NCBI RefSeq assembly: GCF_016907535.1
Contig: NZ_JAFBCF010000001.1
Coordinates: 124,001 to 188,000, forward strand
Direction: 5' to 3'
DNA length: 64,000 nt
Source of the DNA: Microlunatus panaciterrae
GTDB lineage: Bacteria > Actinomycetota > Actinomycetes > Propionibacteriales > Propionibacteriaceae
A model generated the notes under the pieces. The model saw nothing but the letters and a program-made list of their open reading frames with translations. It was not told the origin of the DNA and did not search any database. A program made the position numbers and the translations under genes. Positions 35,794 to 43,117 of the stretch are shown one piece after another; the first letter of the stretch is position 1; each line of letters opens with the position of its first letter.

Positions 35794-36342
35794 ATGGAGA
35801 GAGTCCTCGCCGCCTATGCGGCACGAACGAGTTCAACTGGTGAGATCGCCCTGGCGATCGGTGAGGTGCTCAGCCGAGCCGGCTTCCACGTCGACGTCCG
35901 ATCCTGCGCGCGGGCGAAGGACGCCGATCATTACGCCGCCGTCATCATCGGCAGCGGGTGCGCCCTGGGCCGTTGGGATGATGACGCCCTGGACTACCTG
36001 GTCCGGCATGCTCCGCAGTTGTCCTTGCGGCCGACCTGGCTCTTTCAGAACGGGCCGCTGCAGAGTTCCGGCACGGGCACCGGGGTCGCGGCCGGGCAAC
36101 ACGCGGTGCCGCAGGTCGTCCGGACCCTTGCCGACCGCTATGACCTGGCGCCTCCGGTGATCTTCGACGCCCGCAGCGACCTCGGGAGCCGGCCGCTGAC
36201 GCTGCGGCGGTGGATGTCTGGTGAGCCCGCACCCGTCGAGCTCACCGGCCCGGACCGGGTCCGCACCTGGGCAGGTGACATCGCCGGCCTGCTGACCGGG
36301 GCGATGGCTTCGCCGTTGTCGGCCCTGCCAGCGCACAGCTGA
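35794..36342 (+). CDS. Flavodoxin-domain protein
   Basis: 182 residues. VLAAYAARTSSTGEIALAIGEVLSRAG (4-30) is the FMN phosphate-binding loop of a flavodoxin/HemG-like fold (usually YxSxxGSTxxIA), DHYAAVIIGSGCALGRW the second strand and flavin loop, and LRPTWLFQNGPL the third. The C-terminal half RTLADRYDLAPPVIFDAR resembles HemG-type flavodoxin domains. A redox role in low-oxygen metabolism fits its place next to Hsp20 and USP genes. GAGGAGAAG precedes ATG 35794. Confidence 0.82.
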   Translation: MERVLAAYAARTSSTGEIALAIGEVLSRAGFHVDVRSCARAKDADHYAAVIIGSGCALGRWDDDALDYLVRHAPQLSLRPTWLFQNGPLQSSGTGTGVAAGQHAVPQVVRTLADRYDLAPPVIFDARSDLGSRPLTLRRWMSGEPAPVELTGPDRVRTWAGDIAGLLTGAMASPLSALPAHS

Positions 36343-36372
36343 TTGGTCGAGGCCCATTGACCCGAAGATCTC

Positions 36373-36387
36373 CGGACCTTCGGCCCT
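36373..36387. promoter_or_regulatory. DosR-like box upstream of hsp20
   Basis: CGGACCTTCGGCCCT, 78 bases before the Hsp20 ATG; compare the core GGGACYTTNGTCCC. One of a set of similar sites upstream of neighbouring stress genes. Confidence 0.4.
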
Positions 36388-36464
36388 CCCCGAAGCCTAA
36401 CCCCGGCGGAAGGGTGGAGGTGAACGGACGAAGTGCGTCCGTGCAACTCACCGAGGAGCACCAG

Positions 36465-36947
36465 ATGACCGTCAACAAGCCCGAACCCGAGTCGGCAACG
36501 CCCACCACCCCGGCCGTCAATCGACCGACCCGCGACCTGGGTCAGATGCTGCTGCGCGGATGGCCCTTCGGGGACGTGACGTGGCCGTTCCGCGACGTGG
36601 AGCTGCCGGTCACCCCGTCGATCAAGGTCGAGGAACGCTACGAGGACAACCAGGCCATCATCCGTGCCGAGATCCCCGGGGTCGATCCGGAAAAGGACAT
36701 CGAGGTGACCGTCGACGAGGGCATCCTGACCATCAAGGCCGAGCGTCGGCAGGACACCAAGGAAGAGACCGAACACGGCTACCGCAGCGAGTTCCACTAC
36801 GGAAAATTCGTTCGACAGCTCCGGCTTCCCAAGGGCACCTCGCCTGAGGTGGTCTCCGCCACGTACACCGATGGTGTGCTGGAGGTCCGGATGCCGATGC
36901 CCGAGAAGGAGGCGGGAGTCCGCCGCGTCGAGGTGACTCGAGCCTGA
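36465..36947 (+). CDS. Hsp20/alpha-crystallin family small heat-shock protein
   Basis: 160 residues. A disordered start (1-20) and MLLRGWPFGDVTWPF precede the alpha-crystallin domain: IKVEERYEDNQAIIRAEIPG, IEVTVDEGILTIKAERRQ, FHYGKFVRQLRLPKG and ATYTDGVLEVRMPM. ATP-independent chaperone that holds unfolded proteins; the mycobacterial relative HspX is a leading DosR target. ATG 36465 has GAGGAG upstream. A perfect 15-bp terminator hairpin follows at 37016. Confidence 0.94.
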   Translation: MTVNKPEPESATPTTPAVNRPTRDLGQMLLRGWPFGDVTWPFRDVELPVTPSIKVEERYEDNQAIIRAEIPGVDPEKDIEVTVDEGILTIKAERRQDTKEETEHGYRSEFHYGKFVRQLRLPKGTSPEVVSATYTDGVLEVRMPMPEKEAGVRRVEVTRA

Positions 36948-37015
36948 CAACCCGTCCTGCAGGGAGGTGGTCCGCAGGCGACACACCCCTCGCCCGGCCG
37001 ACCGGGACACCGATA

Positions 37016-37052
37016 GGCAGGATGGCATCGTCTCCAGCGATGCCATCCTGCC
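37016..37052 (+). terminator. Perfect 15-bp terminator hairpin after hsp20
   Basis: GGCAGGATGGCATCG (37016-37030) pairs exactly with CGATGCCATCCTGCC (37038-37052) around a seven-base loop, followed by TTGCTGTG. It lies 69 bases after the Hsp20 stop. Confidence 0.8.
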
Positions 37053-37133
37053 TTGCTGTGCCGGGAGCCGGGAACGGAACGCCCAGCCCCGGGGGGCGCC
37101 CTGACCAGGAATGAGGGCCGACATCCCGACATC

Positions 37134-37148
37134 GAGGCTAAGGTCCTC
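37134..37148. promoter_or_regulatory. DosR-like box upstream of tandem USP gene
   Basis: GAGGCTAAGGTCCTC lies 58 bases before ATG 37207. The right half GGTCCTC and the spacing match the other sites; the left half has two mismatches to GGGACT. Confidence 0.35.
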
Positions 37149-37206
37149 GTTTCGCAGGGCCTGAAGCCTCTGCTGTAGCTGGACTCCGAGGACCAATGTT
37201 GAAGAC

Positions 37207-38094
37207 ATGAACTCCACCACCACGGCCCCCTTGCCCGTCATCGCCTGTATCGACGGAACCAAGAAATCGGACCGGGTCGTGGCCTGGGCAGCTCACCAGG
37301 CCAGGGTCCAGCAGACGGAACTGGTGGTCGTCCAGGTGCGGCCGTTCACGCTGCAGACCTCACCCTCCAGGGCGGGTCGCGGTGCGGACATCACCGCGGT
37401 GGCCGACTATGCGGCGGCCGCGACTCGACGGCACCCGAGCATCCCGGTCACGGCGCGGCTCGTCAGGGGGCGGGTGAGCGAAGAGTTGATCAACCTGAGC
37501 CGGCATGCGGCCCAGCTGGTGATCGGCAGTGACCGGACCCGCGACCACGACACCGAGGGTCGGCTTGCCTCGCTCGGCGAAGTGCTCGCAGTCAGCGCCC
37601 TGTGTCCCGTGGTGGTGGTGGCCTCCTCGATGACGGGAGCGCAGTCCCCACCCCGGGTGGTGGTGGGTTGGGCACCGAATGCGCCGGCGAGCGACTATGC
37701 GCTGCGCGAGGCCGCCGCCCAGGCCTACGCCCGATCAGCCCAGTTGATGGTGATCATCCTGAACGACTTCCAACCTGTCCCCCGCAACACGCGAACGGTG
37801 CCGGCGGTGGTGACGACCCCACTCCACGTTCTGGTGGAGGAACTGCAACACCTCTATCCGGGGTTGGCCATCCGTACCCGCCGCGGCAAGGGCCGGGTTG
37901 CTGAAGGCCTGGCCACTGCGGCAATCGGTGCGGAGCTTCTCGTCGTGGGGTGTCATCACTCGGCGAACCCGTGGAGTCTGCGTACGGGTCCGACCGCAGT
38001 GACACTGATGCGTACCTCGCCCTGCCCACTGATGCTGGTCGGCACCCGCAGTCGTCGGACTCGGCCGGTGGCCGCCAGTGCCCTGCGCAGGTGA
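37207..38094 (+). CDS. Tandem universal stress protein (two USP domains)
   Basis: 295 residues with two USP folds: domain 1 from IACIDGTKKSDRVVAWAA to LCPVVVVAS (about 10-140) and domain 2 from VVVGWAPNAPASDYALREAAAQA to CPLMLVGTR (about 148-282). The nucleotide loop G-x2-G-x9-G is degraded in domain 1 (IGSDRTRDHDTEG) and altered in domain 2 (VGCHHSANPW), so ATP binding may be weak. Two-domain USPs are typical actinobacterial dormancy proteins. The start is the ATG at 37207 after GAAG; a hairpin terminator follows at 38102. Confidence 0.9.
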   Translation: MNSTTTAPLPVIACIDGTKKSDRVVAWAAHQARVQQTELVVVQVRPFTLQTSPSRAGRGADITAVADYAAAATRRHPSIPVTARLVRGRVSEELINLSRHAAQLVIGSDRTRDHDTEGRLASLGEVLAVSALCPVVVVASSMTGAQSPPRVVVGWAPNAPASDYALREAAAQAYARSAQLMVIILNDFQPVPRNTRTVPAVVTTPLHVLVEELQHLYPGLAIRTRRGKGRVAEGLATAAIGAELLVVGCHHSANPWSLRTGPTAVTLMRTSPCPLMLVGTRSRRTRPVAASALRR

Positions 38095-38101
38095 TCATTA
38101 C

Positions 38102-38133
38102 GCGGCCATGATCGATTGAGTGATCATGGCCGC
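38102..38133. terminator. Hairpin between convergent USP and lipoprotein genes
   Basis: GCGGCCATGATC pairs exactly with GATCATGGCCGC around an eight-base loop. It lies between genes ending at 38094 (+) and 38156 (-), so it can serve both directions; no T-run is present. Confidence 0.6.
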
Positions 38134-38155
38134 AGTGGCTGCCCGGCAGTTGCTG

Positions 38156-38467
38156 CTATCCAGTGCGTCGGCTTCGACGCGCCGCTGCCGATGACGACCC
38201 GGCGCCACCGGAGAAGGTGGCAGACACCCCGATCAGGAATCCGAAGTCGTACCAGTGCCCGTTGTTGTGGATGTCGTAGACCCCCACCGCGTCATTGAAC
38301 AGCGAGACGATGAACGTGATCGGCAAGATCAACCCATGCCACAGTCCCAACCAGAACCCAGCTGGATTCGCGGTGGGCACCCGGCTCGGTCCCGCCGCAC
38401 AACTGGTCACGGCCAACAGCAACAGTGCTGCCAGGACGCCGATCCCCACTACCTGAGAGCGCTTCAT
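38156..38467 (-). CDS. Small membrane lipoprotein of unknown function
   Basis: 103 residues. A signal peptide with lipobox (VGIGVLAALLLLAVTSC, Cys about 23) is followed by PAGFWLGLWHGLILPITFIVSLFN and VGVYDIHNNGHWYDFGFLIG. This combination recurs in short uncharacterised bacterial membrane proteins. The C-terminus is Ser/Ala/Arg-rich. A membrane-anchored role is all that can be said. The start is the ATG at 38467; the repeat-rich region lies upstream. Confidence 0.78.
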   Translation of the reverse strand: MKRSQVVGIGVLAALLLLAVTSCAAGPSRVPTANPAGFWLGLWHGLILPITFIVSLFNDAVGVYDIHNNGHWYDFGFLIGVSATFSGGAGSSSAAARRSRRTG

Positions 38468-38591
38468 GTCCCATCCCCCTTTAGATCAGCGAAACTTCCC
38501 TGCCCCTGGGCATGTCCACGTGCCCTGAATCTGTTCCAAGTGCCCTCAGCCTGTCGAAGGGTCCGCGCCCTGAGCCTGTCGAAGGGCTCGC

Positions 38592-38672
38592 AAGAAAACT
38601 CATCAGAACGCGAGTTTTATCGCCCTTTCGGCCCAAAAGCTTCTCCAGAATTCGCGTTCTGTCGAGTTTTCG
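38592..38672. repeat. Second dispersed repeat family (core AACTCGACAGAACGCGA), inverted pair
   Basis: A diverged copy (AACTCATCAGAACGCGAG) lies at about 38596 and an inverted copy (TTCGCGTTCTGTCGAGTTTT) at 38651-38670. The same core occurs twice at 55556-55651. Confidence 0.75.
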
Positions 38673-38818
38673 ACTTGGGTGAGGCGTACACGCTCGGTTC
38701 GAGGTTCCGACTTGGGTGAGGCGTACACGCTCGGGTCGAGTTTTCGACTTGGGTGAGGCGTACGCGCTCGGGTCGAGCATTCGACTGCGTGAGGCGTACG
38801 CGCCCTGAGCCTGTCGAA
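38671..38818. repeat. 37-bp tandem array, about four units
   Basis: Units begin CGACTTGGGTGAGGCGTAC at 38671, 38708 and 38745, and a shortened one (CGACTGCGTGAGGCGTAC) at 38782: an exact 37-base period. A period not divisible by three argues against coding. The last unit runs into a REP-like 19-mer. Confidence 0.9.
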
Positions 38819-38889
38819 GGGCACCCGGTCTTCGACAGGCCTAGACCAGGGACGCCCGTCTTCGACAGGCTCAGGCTGCTGCGGTGTGT

Positions 38890-39375
38890 TCAGAGGGTGG
38901 ACTCAGCTACGGGCCGGTCCTCCTTGGCCTGCTCCTCCAAGCGGTGGTCCGGCACCGCGACCACCGGGCAGGTGGCGTGGCTGAGGCAGTGATGGCTCAC
39001 CGAACCGGAGCGCAGGCGGCCGATGCCCGTGTGTTCGCGGGTGCCGATGACCAGCATCCTGGCGTGATGTGACTGCTGCACGAGCACCTCGCCCGGATCC
39101 CCTTGGGCATACTCCAGCGACCAGCTGGCGCGTGGGTTCACCGAGTCGAACACCCGCTGTACCTCAGGATCCTCGTACTCCACGGCCGGGACCGGTTCGA
39201 GGTCTTGGGCAGGGAACCCCCTGGTCCACACCCGCTCGGCCTCCGGCCTGTCCGCGTAGACATTCATCGCACGTAGGTGCAGGTTCGCCGTCCGTGCGTA
39301 CTCGGCCGCCCAATGCATGGCAGCGCGGGCCGATGCAGAGTCATCGATCCCTACTACGATCTCATTCCTCACCAT
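38890..39375 (-). CDS. Universal stress protein (single domain)
   Basis: 161 residues. IVVGIDDSASARAAMHWAAEYA forms the first strand and helix. VIGTREHTGIGRLRSGSVSHHCLSHATCPVVAV is the intact ATP-binding loop (G-x2-G-x9-G-S/T) and final strand. Unlike the tandem USP at 37207 it should bind ATP. ATG 39375 has GAAGGG eight bases upstream; ATG 39381 is in frame but too close. A DosR-like site lies 66 bases upstream. Confidence 0.92.
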   Translation of the reverse strand: MVRNEIVVGIDDSASARAAMHWAAEYARTANLHLRAMNVYADRPEAERVWTRGFPAQDLEPVPAVEYEDPEVQRVFDSVNPRASWSLEYAQGDPGEVLVQQSHHARMLVIGTREHTGIGRLRSGSVSHHCLSHATCPVVAVPDHRLEEQAKEDRPVAESTL

Positions 39376-39440
39376 GTCCATAGCCCTTCTGCGGGAGTTT
39401 CGGTACACCTCCAGCATGGCTGTGAGCCATCCTCGCGGTC

Positions 39441-39455
39441 AGGACCAAAGGTCAT
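39441..39455. promoter_or_regulatory. DosR-like box upstream of single-domain USP
   Basis: AGGACCAAAGGTCAT contains GGACC-AAA-GGTC, close to a perfect inverted repeat; 66 bases upstream of the USP ATG (39375, -). Confidence 0.5.
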
Positions 39456-39511
39456 CGCGGCTGGGGTACTTGGTCCCGCCGCGATCTCTAGGACGAGGTT
39501 GTCCCGTAGTC

Positions 39512-39527
39512 AAGGACTAAAGACCCT
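39512..39527. promoter_or_regulatory. DosR-like box heading a gene-free transcript
   Basis: AAGGACTAAAGACCCT is one of the best matches here to the mycobacterial box (GGACTAAAG centre, two mismatches on the right). TAGGTT at 39550-39555 lies 22 bases further on, the position expected for a -10 with the box over the -35. Confidence 0.55.
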
Positions 39528-39557
39528 AATTTATCCACAGGCTCTTGGGTAGGTTGT

Positions 39558-39738
39558 GGGTGATCTCAGGTGCATCCGGTATCACCCGTGGGGGGGCGCG
39601 GTATCAGGAACGAAGAGATCCGCCGGCAAACACCGCAGCACGCCTGGCACCTGGGCAGCGGCACGTCGCCCGCGCTAAAGGGGAAGGGCCAACGCCCGCG
39701 ACTCTGGCCTGAAGAGTCGCGGGCGCTGGCCTTTGTTT
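39558..39738 (+). ncRNA. Candidate small structured RNA
   Basis: About 180 bases from a predicted start near 39558-39561 to the T-run after the terminator at 39687. A 5' hairpin pairs GGGTGAT (39558) with ATCACCC (39581). No reading frame here looks coding, and the nearest plus-strand gene upstream ends 1.46 kb earlier, so the strong terminator has no other obvious client. The existence of the transcript is inference from promoter-like and terminator signals. Confidence 0.45.
39687..39738 (+). terminator. Very strong intrinsic terminator
   Basis: GGCCAACGCCCGCGACTC (39687-39704) pairs with GAGTCGCGGGCGCTGGCC (39714-39731) with a single mismatch, followed by TTTGTTT: an 18-bp GC stem with a U-tract, oriented on the plus strand. 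The region 39739-39969 that follows holds nothing recognisable before the aldo/keto reductase. Confidence 0.85.
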
Positions 39739-39969
39739 CCCAGGTTGGGGCAGATGCCCGTACCACTTCATCAGCATAGCCACTGCACGCACTCTTGGTG
39801 CGCGATAGATCTTGAAGGCTCGCTTGGGCCGAGGCTCGTCCTTTTCGGCACCGTCCAAACGGGGTACCGGGGATGGAGGCGCGGCCAGCAGCCTCGGGCC
39901 AGACCGGCAGGACTGCGCAGCCGGCGCCGACTAACGTAGGTCACTCATCGAATCGATCATTGGAGACGT

Positions 39970-41001
39970 ATGGAATACCGCACACTCGGCCGCACCGGCG
40001 CTGTTGTCTCGTCGCTCGCCCTGGGCACCATGACCTTCGGCGCTGAGGCAGACGAGTCCACTTCGGGCGAGATGATGGCCGCCTTCGTCGAGGGCGGCGG
40101 CACCCTGTTCGACACCGCTGACGTCTACAGCTCGGGTGTCTCGGAGGAGATCGTCGGCCGTTGGCTGTCGAAGAACCCGACCGAGGCAGCTCAGGTGGTC
40201 ATCGCGACCAAGGCCCGCTTTCCGATGGGGGGAGGTCCCAATGATCTCGGCCTGTCACGTCGTCATCTGCGGACCGCTCTGGACGCGTCGCTGCGCCGAC
40301 TCGGCGTCGACAACATCGACCTGTACCAGATGCACGCCTGGGACGCGATCACGCCCATCGAGGAGACGCTGAGCTTCCTCGACGATGCCGTCAGGGCAGG
40401 CAAGATCTCCTACTACGGCTTCTCGAACTACCTGGGCTGGCAGCTGACCAAGGCGGCCCACGTGGCGGCGGCACATGGGTGGGAGGCGCCGGTGACGCTG
40501 CAGCCGCAGTACAACCTGCTCGTCCGTGACATCGAGCATGAGATCGTGCCGGCTGCTCTGGACGCCGGTATCGGTCTGCTGCCGTGGTCTCCGCTCGCAG
40601 GTGGCTGGCTGAGCGGCAAGTACAAGCGCGACGTCCCCCCGACCGGAGCAACCCGCCTGGGCGAGAACCCCGAGCGGGGCATGGAGGCCTACGCCGCCCG
40701 CAACGCCGATCCCCGAACCTGGCAGGTGGTCGACGCCCTGGCCGAGATCGCGGAGGGCCATCAGGCCACCTCCTCCCAGGTGGCCCTCGCCTGGTTGCTG
40801 TCACGTCCTGCCGTCACCTCGGTCATCCTCGGCGCCCGCACCATCGACCAGCTCAACGACAACATGGGGTCAGCGGACCTGAAACTGACCGACGATGAGT
40901 TGCAGCGGCTGACCGACGCGAGCGCCCCGCAGATGGACGACTACCCCTACGGTCCGGCTGGCATCCAGCAGCGGCATCGCAAGATCTCCGGCGGTCGCTG
41001 A
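39970..41001 (+). CDS. Aldo/keto reductase
   Basis: 343 residues. MEYRTLGRTGAVVSSLALGTMTFG opens the barrel. The active-site residues are GGGTLFDTADVYSSG (Asp and Tyr), VVIATKARF (Lys) and DLYQMHAWD (His), with SNYLGWQL, LLPWSPLAGGWLSGKYKR and SVILGARTIDQLNDN for NADPH binding. This is a YajO/tas-like class that reduces aldehydes with NADPH. GGAGACG lies just upstream of ATG 39970. Confidence 0.93.
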   Translation: MEYRTLGRTGAVVSSLALGTMTFGAEADESTSGEMMAAFVEGGGTLFDTADVYSSGVSEEIVGRWLSKNPTEAAQVVIATKARFPMGGGPNDLGLSRRHLRTALDASLRRLGVDNIDLYQMHAWDAITPIEETLSFLDDAVRAGKISYYGFSNYLGWQLTKAAHVAAAHGWEAPVTLQPQYNLLVRDIEHEIVPAALDAGIGLLPWSPLAGGWLSGKYKRDVPPTGATRLGENPERGMEAYAARNADPRTWQVVDALAEIAEGHQATSSQVALAWLLSRPAVTSVILGARTIDQLNDNMGSADLKLTDDELQRLTDASAPQMDDYPYGPAGIQQRHRKISGGR

Positions 41002-41015
41002 CCGGCGCCGCGGGC

Positions 41016-41094
41016 GGCGCACTGTGCAGACCCCTTGCGCTCCGTGCAGACGTCTGGAGGGCGGCACGGTAGTACGAGGGTCTGCACAGTTGCG
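41016..41094. repeat. Long inverted repeat between convergent genes
   Basis: CTGTGCAGACCC (41022-41033) pairs exactly with GGGTCTGCACAG (41078-41089), and outer GCGCA/TTGCGC bases extend the stem with a one-base bulge. A third partial copy, CGTGCAGACG, lies at 41043. It lies between genes ending at 41001 (+) and 41119 (-): a transcription terminator or a small repeat element. Confidence 0.75.
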
Positions 41095-41118
41095 CTGAAC
41101 CGCAGTAGACCGGCAAGG

Positions 41119-41850
41119 TCAGCGCTTGAGATGTCTGTCGAAGAAGGCGATGATCCGTTGCCGGGCATCCTGGGCAGATGCCTGGTTATATCCGTCTGCC
41201 GGTGAGAACCTGGCCAGGCCGCCGAACAGAGCCGGCGTCTTGTCGCCGGCCCCCTCATGGTCGTTGAGGAACTCGTGACCGGCCTCGGGGTACTCCTTCA
41301 CATCGTGATCGACCCCAGCGGCCGTGAGCGCCTTCTTAAGACGTTCCGCCGCGCCTTTGAGGGCCCGATCCTTGGCGCCGTAGCTCGCCACCACCGGACA
41401 GGCGCGCTCAAGGAAGTCGGCCGTGTAGGCGATCTTGGGGGCGGTCCCGTAGTTGACACTCGAAGCCGCGAAGCCATGATCGGGAGCGAGCATCAGGGCT
41501 AGTCCGCCGCCCATGCAGAAGCCGATCACCCCCACCGATCCCGTGCAGTTCCTTCGCGCGGTCAACCACGCCCGAACCGCCTCGATGTCGTCGTAGGAGC
41601 GTCCACGTCGGGCGCGTACGTCGCGCATCACGGCGATCATGCAGGCCAACGTTCCGCGGCCGGCGAACAGGTCGGGAGCCACCGCCAGGTATCCCTCGGC
41701 GGCCAGCCAGTCGGCCTGGTTCTGCAGGTCCTGGCTCATCCCCAGCACGTCATGAATGACCACGACTCCCGGCCAGGGACCGGGGCCCGCCGGGGTGGCC
41801 ACATAGACCGGTAGGTCACCCCTGGACGTGGTGATGGTCGCTTCCGTCAT
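41119..41850 (-). CDS. Dienelactone hydrolase family protein
   Basis: 243 residues, alpha/beta hydrolase fold. [36 protein letters not shown] opens the core, [14 protein letters not shown] holds the nucleophile Cys, [10 protein letters not shown] the acid Asp and EAGHEFLND the His. The Cys-Asp-His triad is that of carboxymethylenebutenolidase-type enzymes. It may hydrolyse lactone or ester intermediates. ATG 41850 has AGGCGAAG upstream; the frame continues to 41865. Confidence 0.92.
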   Translation of the reverse strand: MTEATITTSRGDLPVYVATPAGPGPWPGVVVIHDVLGMSQDLQNQADWLAAEGYLAVAPDLFAGRGTLACMIAVMRDVRARRGRSYDDIEAVRAWLTARRNCTGSVGVIGFCMGGGLALMLAPDHGFAASSVNYGTAPKIAYTADFLERACPVVASYGAKDRALKGAAERLKKALTAAGVDHDVKEYPEAGHEFLNDHEGAGDKTPALFGGLARFSPADGYNQASAQDARQRIIAFFDRHLKR

Positions 41851-41892
41851 GTCTTCGCCTGGCATGCTGAGGCGAGGGCGCTGAGCTCCTGG

Positions 41893-42546
41893 TCAGAACG
41901 CAGAGACCGGGCCACCGGCTCTCTCGCTTCTCGCCAAAGCCCGCACGACGGTGTCCTGACCGTGTCGCCGAAGCGACAAGACGCCGAGCAGAGCGGCGAC
42001 CGGATCCAGCACCGCGTTGTCGAACTGCGGCGTCGGGCGGCCCAGGCTCGCTGCCAGGTCGTCGGCATGCACCACGATCTCCAGCAGGCGGCAGACGAGG
42101 AAGTCGTCGAGGTTCAGCGCGCAGTCCTGCCAAGGGACGTACGTCGTGGGGCCGGAGGCCGCCATCGCCGAGGGGAGGGCGGCGCGCGCCTGTTCCAGGA
42201 TGTCCAGCGACGCGACATGCCCAGCCTGGGCGAGCTCATTGAAGTCATCCCGGATGGAGGTGTTCTCGGGTGCGTCGATCCGAGCATGCAGCCAGTCGAC
42301 CCGGGCGTAATAGTCGGTCAGGCAGACCGTCTCCGCACCGGTCTGCGGTCCCAGACGCAGGAACTCGACCGCGCATTCGGGCTGACTGACCAGATGCCGG
42401 ACCACCCCGCCGACGGTCATGCCGGGCAGGGCCGATTCCTGTTCCCAGGCGGCGGCGACCTCCGGGGCCGACACCACGTCGGCGAGCGCATCGACGGCCC
42501 GCACGACTTCCGCATGGTCAAGCGTTCCCGCGAACGTCAGTGCCAT
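41893..42546 (-). CDS. Maleylpyruvate isomerase N-terminal (DinB-like, mycothiol-type) protein
   Basis: 217 residues. ALPGMTVGGVVRHLVSQPE is the first helix with a metal-binding His, and LDDFLVCRLLEIVVHADDLAASLG is the conserved H-x-x-D-L segment of the MDMPI_N family, which includes mycothiol-dependent maleylpyruvate isomerase. Specific substrate unknown. ATG 42546 overlaps the 3' end of the upstream gene by ten bases, implying coupled translation. Confidence 0.85.
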   Translation of the reverse strand: MALTFAGTLDHAEVVRAVDALADVVSAPEVAAAWEQESALPGMTVGGVVRHLVSQPECAVEFLRLGPQTGAETVCLTDYYARVDWLHARIDAPENTSIRDDFNELAQAGHVASLDILEQARAALPSAMAASGPTTYVPWQDCALNLDDFLVCRLLEIVVHADDLAASLGRPTPQFDNAVLDPVAALLGVLSLRRHGQDTVVRALARSERAGGPVSAF

Positions 42547-42917
42547 ATTGGCGCCAGCAAGGGGTTCTGGCCGCTTCCGACGCCCCACAGGGCCTGTACG
42601 TGCAGCATCTGGCTGAGCCGGCGCAGCGCTGGGGTGTGCAGTTCGACGACCGTCGTCTCGAGCTCGGGCGTGCGGAAGTGGGCGTGGATGTAGGGATATT
42701 CCGGCGGCCCCTCGTAGGAGAGTCTTTCCAGAACCGCTCTCGCTGCGAGTGGGCGCGATCGCCGAGCGTCTGTAGAGATCGGCCGCATCCCGGACAGGCC
42801 GAGGTCGGAGGCGGTGATGGCCTCCCCCGGCGGCCGGCCCTTCAGCCCCTCATTGAGCTGGGCGAGCTGATCCATCTCGACCGTATGGGTGGTGGCGGCG
42901 AGAGGGTGCAGGTGCAT
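42537..42917 (-). CDS. Uncharacterised protein coupled to the MDMPI-like gene
   Basis: 126 residues; I recognise no family. It begins MHLHPLAATTHTVEMDQLAQ, has a basic centre (DARRSRPLAARAVLERL) and a C-terminal half with PPEYPYIHAHFRTPELETTVVELHTPAL. AAGGAG lies five bases before ATG 42917, a strong start signal, and the end overlaps the next gene by ten bases, both of which support a real gene. Confidence 0.65.
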   Translation of the reverse strand: MHLHPLAATTHTVEMDQLAQLNEGLKGRPPGEAITASDLGLSGMRPISTDARRSRPLAARAVLERLSYEGPPEYPYIHAHFRTPELETTVVELHTPALRRLSQMLHVQALWGVGSGQNPLLAPIWH

Positions 42918-43104
42918 AGCGCTCCTTGGTGTTCTGGTGGCCCCCAGCCTGCACCTTCAGTGGCCCCCGGTGCCAGGGTCAGAGGTCCTGCTGGAGACGG
43001 CGGGTGCGGAGGCCAGCAGCCACCATCGCGGCCGCGCCGCCCTACGATTGGCCGCGCGCGGGCAGGGAGAACCTTGTCCAACAAGAGACGAACTGGGTCT
43101 CGCG

Positions 43105-43110
43105 TATCGT
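43105..43110 (+). promoter_or_regulatory. Candidate -10 box (TATCGT), leaderless start
   Basis: TATCGT ends seven bases before GTG 43118; no ribosome-binding site is seen. Confidence 0.4.
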
Positions 43111-43117
43111 GTTTCCT

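Larger units (their letters stand above)
38543..38875. repeat. Five scattered copies of the REP-like 19-mer
   Basis: CCCTGAGCCTGTCGAAGGG or close variants occur at 38543-38561, 38568-38586 and 38803-38821, with inverted copies beginning at 38830 and 38860. The pair at 38803/38830 can form a hairpin. The gap between genes (38468-38889) holds no plausible gene and consists mainly of repeats. Confidence 0.88.

Noticed and set aside
38671-38818. 37-bp tandem array as a CRISPR
   Set aside because: Units are contiguous copies with no unique spacers, and no cas genes are in the window.
38481-38824. Minus-strand frames in the repeat region
   Set aside because: Their residues (FDRLRA, STGSGR-type) are translations of the repeats in various frames, and the 37-base period breaks any frame.
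39570-39779. 69-codon frame in the candidate sRNA region
   Set aside because: It runs through the terminator stem, which would be odd for a coding frame, and its translation shows no domain or secondary-structure pattern.
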